The notes under the pieces were generated by a model. The model made no database searches. It saw only the letters and a list, made by a program, of their open reading frames with translations, and was not told the origin of the DNA. A program made the translations under genes and the position numbers. From Sympetrum striolatum (lineage: Eukaryota; Arthropoda; Insecta; Odonata; Libellulidae), in the NCBI GenBank assembly GCA_947579665.1, contig OX388348.1:6882001-6946000 (forward strand): a DNA stretch of 64,000 bases. Direction: 5' to 3'. Shown piece after piece: positions 11,817-25,303 of the stretch (its first letter is position 1; each line of letters begins with the position of its first letter).

Positions 11817-14800
11817 GTAAGAAGATTTCGTTCTCAATATTGCTTTAGAATACGCATTTAGAAGTATTTTAATTTATGCATCTTCATTGGTGTTGTCTCA
11901 TGTATTTGGAGATCACACGTTGTCTCATCAAGCGGCACGTAGAAACAATTCTAATTACGGTGTGTCGAGCTAGTCTATCAAGAATGAACTATTAAACTAT
12001 ATATATTTTATTTAGTTCATTTGTCTTAATACCAGTAATACTAGAATAAAAGTAACTGACGAAATGATCTTCACAATTTTTTTAACGAACACCACCAATA
12101 ACACCGCAACTTTCAATTTTTCTTTGTTAATGAAAGTTTAAAAGTTGTGGTATCATTGTTTCCTGATTTTATTTATTTATTTATTTTTAAATTAACTTAA
12201 TTAGGCAAAATTGGGACTAAAAAGTCCCATCTTCCATTTATTTTTAATTTTATTTTTAAAGCTGACGTAGAGGAAATTAGTCGTTGGTGGGAATATTCGT
12301 ATTCGTGGGATAATTAGTATTTTGCCTCTGCTTCTATCTAGTTTTCCGTAATTTTTTGTTCATGATTATCCGCAATTACCATTGACGATAATCATTTATT
12401 GATACATTTTAATCTAAATGAAACGTACATTTCTACGTATAGTTGTTAATAATCTCCTCCTTTAGTACACATTTAAATTAAGTCACCAAACTGTTGCAGA
12501 GAAGTGACATTGTGTAGTGCGTTTGGAAGAACCTTCGAAAAGAGAATCTCTTGGCAGCGTAAGAAGCTAGCTATGTTGGAAAGAAAAGAGTTTTAAATTA
12601 GTTTGTATATGATCATAATCGCTATTATTTCACCATGTTTTAAGACCAAAACATACGAGTATGTATATATTCATGATTATGCCTATCGTTCTACCCTTAA
12701 AAGTTTCTAATTTGATTCTAGTCTTAAATATCCATTTAGAAGAACCATACTTAAATACGAGTATCTTAAATAATCCTAAATTTCAAAGCGTGCCAAATCC
12801 TAGGTCTGTCTACAGGTCGTTTCTCAGATCGCCTCGACCGATTGCTTCTAACTTTGTTATTTTCTCTCATCTACATGATGAATCCACCATTTCTTGAAAT
12901 GTAAATATCTTATTTCTTTTATCCAAAGATATTTCCTTACTATATCAGTCCAGTTTATTATTTCCTATTACGCGTTTTCAGATGCTAATTTTTCTTTTTT
13001 CTTCTCCATTAAGAAAATTTCGACAAGCATAAGTTTTATCAAAATGTATCGCCTTATTCTAACAATGTTATTCTTTGATAAATTTTAGTAGAATACGGTG
13101 TTTTTTTAATATTTTGGTAGTAATTTCTTCAATTCTGCGAAATTTCTATCAATTTATAACTTTTTAATATATATTTCAAACCTTTTTTAATATATATTTA
13201 ATCAGTATAAGTTCGTAGATTTCTGTGGCCTTCAGGTAAATTATTCATCAATGTAAAACTATTTTAAATAATAAATTTATTATATATAGTCAGCTAATTG
13301 GGAATCACTTCTACGTAAAGAAGATAATCTTTTCTTGGTTTATCCACTTCTTGCATCTCACGCTAGTTTTCCTCTCAACATTAAATGAATACTCTGAAAA
13401 ATTCTTCATTATAATAATAAGAGGATACTTTTACTTTTATTTCTCTAATGTAACTTCATTAATGTCTTTTCAATTAAATATGAATTCATTATTCGCCTCT
13501 TTCTTTCAATTGCATACAACTTTTGAGTTAATTCTGCGACGATAATTGCTTTTTTCTGTATAATGGGATAAATAAATTCCAGAAAATGGGAGAGAGGCAA
13601 TGAGAGAGTTTTAAGTTAATTAAACGTAAATATTACCTTAGTACTAGAGGTATTCTTCAATAATATGCTATTTTTTTCAATTCACTAACAAATAAAATAA
13701 AGTCATTGAAACGCCTGAATGATTTCGCCACCAATTAAACTACTATCTGGTACTAAAACATATATTCTTTCTTGAAAAAGAACTTTCACGTTGTCTTATA
13801 CTATAAATTTTTAGACTTTTTGCGGCATTTTTTTCCTTTCCCCACTTAAAAAAAACACTTTCGTATTGAAGAAATAACACCTTCATTAGAGAGTCATAAA
13901 AGCTGAGAAGTAACGTCCTTACTGCCTCAGTTTTCTGATTGCTAGAAGATAATTTCACCCATGTGTAAATTAAATTTTTGAATAACACCAAAATAAAATC
14001 TAGGGAACCTGGTGTTTTGGAAGTTTATTTGATCTTACAAATTCAGAGACAAGTAATAAAATTTTATTTTTTAAATTTTCATGTCTTTGTAACATTTATA
14101 ATATTACTGCTTACTGTCTTACTGCTCTTAAGTTACATAAATCACTTAAAAATAATAAATATATATATATAAATATAAATAAATATACTAAACTGTCATT
14201 ATTTTCAATGGATGAACTGGCCTTGGATGACTCGATATTGACATCCATGCACATAAAATAGCAAACTTTCGATTAGTATGCGTGTCTCAAAACTAGAATA
14301 ACTGTCTGTGGCTACTTTCATGTCATAAAATCTTACCTTAAGCGTGCCTAGTTTTTCAAATTATTATTAACGAATAAAATGATTTTGAAGAGATATATAT
14401 TGATGAACATTTTATAATTAATTTATAAATATGTTTATATATAAACAATTTATCAATTCATTTCCACGCACTCAGACGATCGTATGAAACCTTTTCTAGA
14501 ATGTCCCAAAGGTTTTTCATTTAAATATGAATTATATTTGAACTTAAGCACGATTAAAAATACAGCTTCTCGGCACAAAATGTTAATTCCCATCGCCGAT
14601 GAATTGTGAACCGTCTCTTCGTCAGAAAAGAGAGTGGCGTCAATTGAGCACTCTCGCTTTCATCAACTTCTCCATTTTTTCTGTCCCTGTGTCTTTAAGC
14701 GATGCAACCACTCATACATACGCTCTCTCCCCTTCTTCGCCTTTTTTTCCCGCCACTTGTTACCAAAGGCTTTAAGAGTCCATCAACTCCCTTGTTGCCT

Positions 14801-16860
14801 CCTTTGTCAGCATCCACAAAGAATACTAAGTGTCGCCGGGCGTTCTTCATTTTTTCCCCTCCGCACGACGCTCATTTTTTTCGTGCATCACCGCGAAGTG
14901 CTTCCGTCGGAATGGATGACCCCACTCTTCATTTTTTCACTCCCAAACCAATTTCATTCCTAAAAGAAAACATTCCGAAAACGTCGGTCTTCGTCACTTT
15001 TTCTCCACGCAAAGATTTCCTCTGCGATTTATTAATCAGAAGGCGAGAGGATTTTCGTTTAGTCGCCGCCAAAGAGTTGATTTGTTTACCTGAATTCCAT
15101 CTTCTCCGCCGCTCTTATTTGAACGGCAGTTTTTTGTTTTGTTTCCGAACCATTTTTGATCTTTAAGAATTAATATCAGTTTTACACTAGAAAATTAAAC
15201 ATACAAGGTAAATAAACCTAATTAGGTAAATCAATTCAAATACTTCCATGATAGTACATTTCTGGTGTCTAGTTCGTAATAAAAACGTTTCTATAACAGA
15301 ATTCTCGAAATATATGTACTTTTACATTCATATTTCTTGTTTGAATAAAGTTCATACTGTAGTTGAATGTACTCTTATATTAGGATGTAGTCACTGGGAG
15401 TACATACTCCTTAAGGATACAAACTATTTAAAAACTTCTTGCAAATACGCAAATGGAGAAATATAGACAGTTGTATAATGCGTAATACGATTTCATCCAA
15501 ACTCGGGAGTTGATGATAAATAACATTGTAAGAACTCTAACCATAGTTTGAATTGATTAATCAAGTTCGAGCTAATAATTGTATACACTGTATGATCGCT
15601 CTGTTAATTAACTCCAACTAACTTTACTATGTAAAAATTATTCGCTCGGAATAACCAGACAAACATACTTAATCTCATTGTTGAAATACTATAAATATTT
15701 ATTTAATTCACTTATTTAACAATTCTTGATGCACTTCTATTGGGTAATAACATTAAGGATTACGTATCTATTTTAAAGTGCATTAATTTCGAGTAAGAAC
15801 TTGATCTCTCCTTCACTTACGCGTATATTATATGTTTCGCAATATTTAGTGCAAAATGTTCAGTTTTCCTAACATCTGCATAATTGCAAGCTTATATTAC
15901 CGTATCTAATTAACCGTGTAAAATGTATGCTAGCCCTTGCGACTATCTTTTAACGGTCTGCCTCCAAACATTCTTTTAAATGAGCTGAACAAATCCTATC
16001 AAGTTGAAATTAAGTCATTTCCCGTCAGCCAAACGATACAAAATTTTCACATTATTTTTCTCACGGAATTCTGTCATTTATTCATAGAATATATTATTCA
16101 AAAGCATCAATTTCCATATTTTATTGGATGTGTTATCTTATTCAGACTAAGTACCGCTAGCACCTCCGCGCAAATGAACCGCAAGTCACAGGACATTTTT
16201 AAAATTTAATTTTTCGCTTTCAAAATTTAAAGGAGCCAATTGTGGAAGAAAATAAATGTGTCAGCCATAACATAAAGATTTCTTAAAATATTACAGTGAA
16301 AATAAATACAATAATAACGAAATTGAATAACAAATAATATCATAATAGAATTAACTGCGAAAATATTTCGTTAATTATTATTTTTCTTTGTTCTATTTAT
16401 TTGTAGCATTTCAAACCCCTTAATTAAGGACACCCTGAACTTGATGATTATGCATTTTTAAATCGCATTAAAATATTTAGATGTCAGCGATACGAAATAC
16501 TTGAAGATAAATTTACATGCAGCCTAAGTACTCGCTGGTAGTCGCTGCCAGTGGAAGACCGGCCAAAAGGTCTTAAAGCAGTTAAATGAGACATGCGTCC
16601 TTCAGCTGATTAGTAAATCTACAACTTAAATCTGTGCGTAGCGACAGCCTCAGCCAACAGAAATCCGCTCATTTAATTCAGAAGCCTCACTTGGTGGCAA
16701 TAATTGAGAACTCATTGATGCAAATAAGAACAAATTGTATAAACTATCAAAAATATTTTTCAAAATGTATTTTACTTTAGCTGCCATAAATATTTTCTCC
16801 TGCAGCATTATAAACGCGTATTAAGTAACTTTTACATACATGTGAGGAGGCCGTAATTTT
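11817..16860. other. Probable intron downstream of the DIP exon, AT-rich
   Basis: It begins with the GTAAGA donor. No exon with the expected next DIP motifs (VAW...DTQTIL, WYMCQ) was found. It contains a TTTATTTA run with a GGGACTAAAAAGTCCC hairpin (12213-12228), AT-only microsatellite stretches near 14155-14190, and a pyrimidine-rich GC-richer block at 14630-15170. The 109- and 154-codon frames in that block are compositional and resemble no family. Confidence 0.5.
12160..12250 (-). repeat. Possible retroelement tail: (AAAT)n with hairpin
   Basis: On the minus strand a GGGAC/GTCCC hairpin and AATTTTGCC are followed by AAATAAATAAATAAATAAA. This resembles the 3' end of a LINE or SINE. No coding part is attached. 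Confidence 0.35.
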
Positions 16861-16877
16861 GTGGAATTCCGACTTAA

Positions 16878-17045
16878 TCGAAAAATTGTTAAATAACACA
16901 AGGTTTTATGATGATGATAGCCATCTTCAAGCTTGAAGACCATTAGCCAAAACTAGTCGCCGACGTAGACGTATAGACCCTATATGCGGAGGGTAAAAGT
17001 TTCTGTGTTGTTTTTAACAACTTGCTATATTTAACAATTTTTCGA
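16878..17045. repeat. 168-bp element with perfect 18-bp inverted ends
   Basis: TCGAAAAATTGTTAAATA at 16878-16895 is the exact reverse complement of 17028-17045. The interior holds an ATGATGATG run and a palindromic TTCAAGCTTGAAG. It may be a MITE or a fold-back fragment. No clear target-site duplication was identified. Confidence 0.6.
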
Positions 17046-20000
17046 CTTTTTCATTAACATCAAGAAGAATAAGTGTACACGTTTTTTCCACGCTATCGAT
17101 AATAAAAAATGTCAAATACTTATTGACTGTTTTATATATATATATAAAGCATCCTTCGATTGAAACGAAGAAGTGTAATCTACTTTAAAATACGATACTT
17201 CATTTGAACTAAGACGCATTCGGATCCAGTTTTGATAAAATCTCTTTTCCTTATCCGTCCCGCCAAGGAACTGTTTTGCTCGGAACACATTACGAAATCG
17301 AATAATAGCACTTCTGGATTTTTAAAAGGAATGCATTCAGCCTTTAATGCGTTTAAGTCATCTGCCCCAACTGTAGCAAGAGGAATAATGTAATACTCAG
17401 ACTTTCCTTTCCCACGGTTACAAGTACGCTTAAATCATAACGTGCATTATCCTTGGGTCGGAAGCATTATTTAGGAATGAACGCGGTGTTTTGCAAATGG
17501 GCTCTCGGAAAAAAGGAATAATGGGAAGAATCAAGTGCAAGGATGCGTAACATTTATTCTCTTGGAAAGAAGAAGAAAAGACATCTCCACCTAAATTTTG
17601 AAAGAATTCCCTGCGATAAATTAAAAATTTCCTTGTTTCGATAATATAAAACTGAAATCGCAAAGAGTTGAGCCATTTTCAGGGCAGATTTAATGATTCG
17701 ATCATATCTTGGAGTTCATTTGCTTTAATACTAATACTACTTCTTGGTCAATGGAAATATAAAAGTCGAAATTGTTTTATTTTCCACAAATGTATCTAAT
17801 TTGGTTCAATTCTATATTATTCTATTATTTACTGTGACAGATGACGATTTTTAGATAATTGTATTTTCAAATTCCTTTTTATTGCGTTTACAGACGTCAT
17901 ATTATCGCCTACGTATTTTACTGAGCATTATGCAGAATTATAATGCAATTTTCGATGTCAGTATGGAATTCCAAAATTGAATTATAAGATTAAAGTGTAT
18001 TTCAATCATAGTAAAAAAAATGAAAATTTCAAGATGATTAGGATTAAACGGAATTACATCATATTTTTATAATCTTTACTGTTACAATAGCTTCTGAAAA
18101 TTTTACAATTCCTGTAATTTTAGCATTTATACTGTTTCCTTAGTATTTGCCTCCATCGGCCTCGTGCACTCCGACTACGAGGTTAAGACGTAATTGGGTG
18201 TCTCATTTCAACATATCCATTATACTACATATCCAATTCCCTTCAAAAATCTGAATTATTCAGGGTATAGATACTTTTAAAACGTTAGAAGTAATCTTTG
18301 AGTAGTTTAATATCGCTTGGTTTATCGTATTTTAGCGGTAAATCCTTTATTACCATTCTTTGATATAGTCAATAAATTTCCACGTTCCTTATTTCGATGA
18401 ATTCTTAACTTTGATATAAAAACTGACCTATCAATTTATTGCGCTATAAATATTATCACAGAAGAATTCTCTATTGTCTGTAAAATCATATCGAAGTAAC
18501 GTCGATGATTTCATTTCCGTATTCTTCTCGTTCTCCAAGATCATTACCCTTGACTACGGCTTTTCCATTCATTGCTATTTTGTTTTATCGAATGATTGAA
18601 CGAACATCGCAGTCTCTCCCGTGTCGAAGGAAGGAGACAAAGAGGAGGTACGTATCTTCTCTTTAGCTATGGAACTTGCCCCGGGCTAGCCATGGGAGGG
18701 GACAGCAGTGGCTAAAAAGCGTAGAGAAAACGTTATAGAGACCCTCCTTTGATCCTTATCCTCGTGCTCATCTATTCTATACCAGCCGCTACATTATCTC
18801 CAGGGCTAAAAAGTAAAGCACAGCTTGTTTTGCCCTCTAAATTATGTACCATTAAAGTAATTCCACGAGGGCTTGCGTACGCCATACTTAAGCAGAGGAT
18901 ATCTATTTAATGAGAGTACGGGTTACAATTTTATCTCCGGTTATCTTTTACCCTTTGCATGGAAAATCTCTCTTGCATTACCAAAGAAATGAGTGAATTA
19001 TAATGATTAGAGAATCCAAGATAAAGATAATTTCTTATTTTTCCTTCAGACTGGTATTGCGATTCAAACAAACGCATATTTTAATGCTAAGAGCGGAATA
19101 TATGGATTCATTGTCGTTAAATATCGCTCTGTTCTTTTTATGGAATCATGTAAAGAATGAAATCAAGATTCTTCGGAAATCAAAATTTCACTTTATGTTA
19201 CAATAAGTCCCACATATACAAATCGTGTAATCCGATCATGCGTTTTATTTTACTCGTTAGGTAAATTAAAAATGCTTTTGTTTTAAATCTCTTCGACCTA
19301 AAGTTAGACTGAACTCATTACTAAAGTATAACATTGGTAGGCAAGATTTATAATATTTGCGATCCATTATTTCTGGGAATTTTTGTTTCGACTCCGCCTA
19401 CAATGAATGTTTAGCTATATGACGACAATTGATTAAACCTGTAATATGACGTATGTTTAAATAACTGTTTTCCATGTAATTAAATGAGAAATTATTAGGC
19501 AGGCGTTATACTTGACTACAGATGTATTTTATGCTTCAAGAGTTCATCGCGTATCTCCTTTATGATCACTAAGGTAACGCAACTAATTCAATTCGTAACA
19601 GTGCCTCCAGATAAAGTCGGTGTTCACACGCAGTCGTCAGAAAAGTTCCAGACGAGACTGTTCCGGAATAATTGACATTTATCTTATTTAAGATGAAATT
19701 CGAAACCCATTTAATTAGGGCTAACAACGGAATGTAACCAGCCTCTCTCTCGTCCCTTTTATTATTCCTTCGGATGCAAATTTTTCTCTCATTTGATCGG
19801 CGAGATTATTTTTCATCGCATTCCGACGCAGGAATTCTTTCCTTTTTAAAGCTCCCTCTACGAGAAAAAAGACAACTTTTCTCATTCTCTCTCCACTTTC
19901 GCGTGCTTCCTTTTTATCCTTACCCCTTTTTCCAATTCCCAACGTTCGCACCCTTCAAATCTTCTGCCTACTTACCAATCTCCCTCTTTCGCTCTCTCTC

Positions 20001-22680
20001 CATCCAGGAAAGAGGTCGAACACGCACTCCCCTTTCTCTCTCATGCATTTTCGCATTCCTTTCAACGGAATACGGAAACTCCCTTCGGTCATTTACGTTG
20101 CTTTTGCTTATTTTTTCTTTCTACCGCGACCGTCTCTTTTTCCTCTCTCTCTTGTTTCATCCTCTTTAAAACAGTGCCCCCTATTTTGAGTTCCTCTTTA
20201 AAACGGCGGAGGAAGTCTCCTCCTCTATCTAATGCGGAATTGGAATTTTTTGATTGATTTCCGGATTGTGGTTTTGTCGAATGAGAGCGGTAATCGAAGT
20301 CCGCCGAGACGCTTTTTTTCCCTTTAATTGAATTATGAAAATTGCTTACGATAGCGTTTTTATCCAATAAATGACTCGGATTTCTTTTTTACTTCAAATA
20401 CCATAGAAGAAGATCATGTCCATTATAATCTTATGAAATGTATGCTTAATTTTCTACTACAAAAGCGTTTTTCTCCTAAGCTTATCATCACAGAGAAATG
20501 GAGAAATTTGTGTATTTTATCTAAACTTTTAAGTTGATAGTCCGATGTCTATGTAATTTTTCTTGCAAAAATTCGCAAAATATTTTTTACATTCGAAGGG
20601 AAATCAGAAATAATAAATGTTTGAGATAAAGCTTCTGTGCATTAGAGTAAATTTTTGGTCGAGAATAATTTATAATATTGATGATACTGCTATTTTTTTA
20701 ATTCAATGTTTTTTTAATCTTACATATTTTTACGGATCCATTTGTAACATTGTAACAAAGATAATTAAATGAGAAAAGGTTTTAATATGAAATTTCTTGA
20801 ATAATAATTTTTAACTAAACATGTATGCAAATAATAAAATTTCAGCAAGCATATAACTTATTTTGTAGCATTTCCTCGTAATTTACTTGGATAGGATTGC
20901 AAACCGATATGAATCATAAGACAAAGTGTTGAGTCATACAATTAAAGCCCTTTCGATTTAACTTCATATATTTTATGTACAAAATATGTCGCCAATATTA
21001 AAAAAACAGACAGAGCTTCTATTAATAATTCACGGAAAGGGAACTTAAAAATAATTTCCTGGTTTAGGAATAGGTTCTTATCCTACAAGGCGTTATTTAT
21101 CTTATTCTTGAATATTAGATATTCCATTTTAAAGCATTGCCTTATTTTTTTAACCTTCTTTCACGCATTCACATACAGTGAATTATTTTAGGAAATTATT
21201 TACTTATTATATCTTAGATCATCAGTAAGTTAATTATAAACATAGTGATACTTTGTATATATTAGTTATATTATTTATCCGTTTTATCTTTCCACGAAGT
21301 GCAACCTAGCCTTATATAATCTATTAGCACATAACCGATTGAAAAATTGCAAGTTAATTTGGAGTTTTTAATGAAAATGACGTGCTTTATGATTTGAATT
21401 AGCCCGCTTAAGTACTGTATCATTCTTTAAAAGCTGCATTATGTTTACGTACATAACCAGTGATGATGATATCGGCTTCTATTAATTTTATAAATACGTC
21501 CTGCACATCTAGATATGCTTCCGCTTCTTTGTATTGTTATTCAGAAGCCCTTTATTCCTCTCCCATCTGTTGGCTGCACACGCCGTAAATTCGTTTTTAC
21601 AACATGGCTCACTTTTTGTCGCTGTTTACTCTATGAACGGGCATCTGACATCGATAGAGCCAACGCTAACACATGGCCGTTTTTATCCGTTGAAATGTTC
21701 TCTGTGTAATATCTTTATCAAATCGTCCTGCTCCCCGATGTGGCGCGGTGAGGTAGGACGTCGAGTTTTGCATCAAGCGCTACACATTGCACCTTAAGGT
21801 TTTTTTATGAGCTGATATTGTCATTTTCAACCTGGGAACAATGAAATGTCACTGAGTAATTACTCGGAAAACTATTCATTTCAAAAATAAATTAACTCAT
21901 CCTTTATGGACTGTAAATTTACGAGCATGCAAAGTCCATCTTTTCGGTAAACATTAGAAGGAAAACTCGTGCTAACAATAGTTTGGCTAGATAGCAAGAG
22001 GAAATTCTAAACTTAATTTTCTGGAAGCATTTCGACTTTAGTTGATGCAAAAATACATTTTAAGAGATAATTCTAAGCAATATCATGTTTGAAAGTTTCT
22101 ATTTACTGAAACATACCTTTACGACTTAGTTCATAACCGATATTGACCAGAAAAATATAATATTCTTCACTGTTCTTTAATCATCTCTCCGTTATCATGC
22201 GATCACTCTTTTTGATACGGTATTTCATGCAAAAATTTAGTTCTTTTGATTGTAAATCAATACCGCAATCTTCCATTATAATGTAATCCAAACAAGATTC
22301 TCTAATTGGGTCTATTCCTTCTCTCACAAACAAGTAGCGCCTATTTATGAATACTGTAACTAAAATAAAGTTTACGATAATTTTGAAAAAAAAATTATAA
22401 ATTTAAAACGAAGAAACATTAAATAAAAGAAGTTCCTTCAAAGAGCAAACTTTGAATCGTTTGATTATCAATGAAGTCAATCAAAATTCATGTGATGAAT
22501 CTCATATGCATCAGATATACGGGAGAAATAAATAAATAAATTGTATTATGCCCTAAGGTAAGCCTCCTAAGGACAGCTGTAAATAGCAGTACAAGAATTA
22601 TTGCGGGCGAGAGAATGAAATAATACAATATTCAACACTCTAGATTAAGCAAACAATAAAATTATAAAATTTTAAACCTT
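17046..22680. other. AT-rich non-coding DNA
   Basis: A GC-richer, strongly pyrimidine-biased block spans about 19720-20230. Its 131-codon (+) and 92-codon (-) frames overlap and both look like skewed-composition artefacts. A (AAAT)n-like run near 22527-22542 could be a retroelement tail. Nothing else is supportable. Confidence 0.5.
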
Positions 22681-22682
22681 TT

Positions 22683-22740
22683 TAAAGTTATACAAGAAGT
22701 GAAAATAGTCACTTGGCTGGTACTCGAACCTAGGTCAACT
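22683..22740 (+). mobile_element. tRNA-related SINE fragment, family shared with 59.8 kb
   Basis: The segment contains TACAAGAAGTGAAAATAGTC, then CTTGGCTGGTACTCGAACCTA, which carries a B-box-like TCGAACC. The same order of words occurs in reverse complement at 59761-59820, so this is a repeat family and not a functional tRNA. There is no acceptor stem or plausible full cloverleaf. Confidence 0.6.
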
Positions 22741-23549
22741 ATTTTTCAATTTTTGTAATACTTTGGGTTGAGTTACACTCTTTCCTGTGCTGAGAAATAC
22801 TTCATTTCCATTATTCGTCTATTTATAGTTCTTGCATCACGGATCATAGGCTCCAGGGTATTCCAGTGGTACTCTTATTTGATGGGCCAAATAAATATAT
22901 CAAATAAAGTTTTATTTTGTGGTCAGGAAGATTCTAAATGTCTGAATTCTGGTAATAACCATTAGAAACTAGTAAAAGTATGTGTATTTAGGTATAATAT
23001 GCCATTCCAGTCAATTTCACTATGACTCTCTCTGTAATGCTTGGAATGATTTTTCTATTCATCGATCGAAATTGTGGCGTCATATCTCTTCTGAAGTTCT
23101 TTATTTTTTGAGTTCACAGGGCTTTTACCTCAGTAGAATTGTTTTCCGACTCCAGTTGCATTCCGTAAACACACTCTTTATCCTGTGCCCTCTCTCACGT
23201 GCGTCGCTCTCCTCCCTTTAGTCCATAAAATAGGTTGCTCTATCACTAGGCCATCTTCTCTGCCTCAATTTCGAAATTCTTAAGAAAGGCACACTCCCGG
23301 TTAAAAAATAACATAAGGTAATTCCGGCATATGTGCCCCACCCCAAGGAAAATACTCCATAACAATGACTTAAGTGATAACAAGAATGTGAAACTGCGTG
23401 ATAAAATATAACATTTATTGGTTATTAATAGTATATAAACAAATTTTGGCCAAAACATGTTTACCCAAAATATTAAACTTTTTCGGCGTCCCTGCATTTG
23501 GCCATCTCTTCTGGTTGTACGGGTGAGACTCAATTCAAAAACAAAAAAC

Positions 23550-24257
23550 CTGATGTGGCCAGCACATGACTTTCTCCATATATAAGATGTCAATATTTAT
23601 CTACGACAGTAATTTCGAACTCTATACTCCATCTAAACTTGGAAGAAGAGTGATTAATTTAAATATTATTATCTTTGACGTCACAAACATCATAAATAAT
23701 GTTTTTCGGGACATGATCGATGAAAAACGATGAAATTGGCCTTTCGCCCATAGAGCCCAGAGCGCCCACAAAGTGCATTATCAGCATCTCCGGTTTATCA
23801 GTATTTCATGAATAACTCCTACACAATCAGTGATACAAAAATATGTTTCATACAAAAGTTATAGTAAATTACATTTTCTAAAACGTTTATAGATAATAGT
23901 ATAAACCTAAATATCATATTTATGGAGATATTTTGAAAACCGGAAATGAGCTTTGATGAATGAAGCTCGACTTTCGGTTAACCGATTTACTCCAAAAACT
24001 AATCAACTCTGACAGCACACACCTCAGTACTATATATGAAGTTTGGTATTGATAAAACTAATAGTTTTCATGTTAGAGCGCCCACTATCACACACACAAA
24101 CACACACACACACACACACATACACACTGACATCATTCCGAAAATGGTTTAAACGTGTTCTAGGGACCCCAAAACATGTATTTCCGTTGAAATCTCGAAG
24201 TCGAATTTTTTCATGAAAACAATACTTTCTCTATACTTCGTATATGGAGAAAGTAAA
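23550..24257 (-). repeat. Dispersed repeat, copy 1 (one 316-bp module)
   Basis: This stretch matches 31075-32105 in inverted orientation along its whole length. Examples are GGACATGATCGATGAAAAAC, CCTTTCGCCCATAGAGCCCA and TTTTTCATGAAAACAATACT. The module lies between AGCGCCCA at 23761 and AGCGCCCA at 24077, exactly 316 bp apart. A (CA)n tract follows at 24088-24128. Short ORFs on this strand are not credible proteins. No TE family is recognised. Confidence 0.85.
24088..24128. repeat. (CA)n microsatellite
   Basis: An almost pure CA dinucleotide run sits inside copy 1 of the dispersed repeat. The same position in copy 2 carries (TG)n, so the microsatellite is part of the family. Confidence 0.9.
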
Positions 24258-25303
24258 AAGTGACACAAAAGGACCTCTGTGGGAGGGATGTCCCAATGGC
24301 TTAAACTGAATTTAATCTGGAAAGCGTATGCTATATAACAATATTGTTAAATTTGACCTGAAATGAGGATATAACTAAACATTTAAGTTGAATTTAAAAC
24401 CGATTTAAAAGTTTCATTTGCAAAAAAAATAGCCAAAAAGTGTAGTATATTTAAAGAAAAATATCCATTTAAAATCATAATGAAATTTGCAATTGGTATG
24501 AATAAGGGCTAGAATAAACACAAAATATTGTTGTTTTAACCGAAAAATAAATGATGACAATTTTGATGTTTTTCGAAACTTCGAGGAAAAAATTCTCACA
24601 GAAGATATTTTTTGATTTCGTAAAGAAAATATAATTGTAATGTCCATGTTAGTGGACCACTTTCGCCGGGTATTACATTTCGATCAGAAAAAGGTGACAA
24701 AACGCTCCACCCTAGCAATGCTTACTAAACAATACGTCATCTTTTGATCGAGCATAAAATGCATTCGACCGCGGATTTAAATTTAAATTGAAATGAAAAT
24801 TTAGATTAGAAACTTTTTTTTGAAAAAGCATTAATCAGTATCACTTTAAAGTTAAATTGATACTAATAAGGCACATTTACCAAAAGATAACACTGAGAAT
24901 CATCACGAGATGAGGTGGGGTTTCCTTTCAGTACGGGAGAGATGCCCTTACAGCCAGTGGGCCTACACTTAGTCCAAGATGGCCAGTCACTGCAAGTGGA
25001 TATTAGATGAACCTATAGCTACAAGTTTTCGCCCTTTAATTCAACATATTCAAACATTTAAACTGATCCCAACCAGAAATATTATACTCTATCTTATAAC
25101 AGGGCGGAAAAAACAGTACCTACTTGAAATGATGTTATAAAATTGCGTAAAAAGAATTAATCGCCGTGAAAGTCTTGCAGATAAACGGGTGCCTTCCAGC
25201 TGACTGAAGGACACCGTCAGTAGAGTAATCTTGTGGTTTTCTTTAAAAATACTACGACTGGGTCATATCTCCTGGTGGGGCATCTCACCCGGAATTACCT
25301 TAT

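Larger units (their letters stand above)
23313..25303. mobile_element. ~2-kb DNA element with ~30-bp terminal inverted repeats
   Basis: ATAAGGTAATTCCGG...GCCCCACC at 23313-23342 is matched in inverted orientation at 25274-25303. The outer 15 and inner 8 bases are identical and the middle diverges. If the first bases are duplicated target (TA), the ends begin AAGG or AGG. The interior has no transposase-like ORF, so it would be non-autonomous or decayed. It contains one copy of the repeat that also lies inverted at 31.1-32.1 kb. Confidence 0.55.

Noticed and set aside
14634..15166. Overlapping 109- and 154-codon plus-strand ORFs
   Set aside because: The region is pyrimidine-biased, which removes stop codons. 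Both frames look alike in quality and neither resembles a protein family.
19721..20367. 131-codon (+) and 76/92-codon (-) ORFs
   Set aside because: Same skew artefact. The minus frames are K/E/R-rich only because the strand is purine-rich.
23246..23593. 115-codon minus-strand ORF
   Set aside because: It crosses the inverted-repeat end of the ~2-kb element into the dispersed repeat and shows no protein family features.
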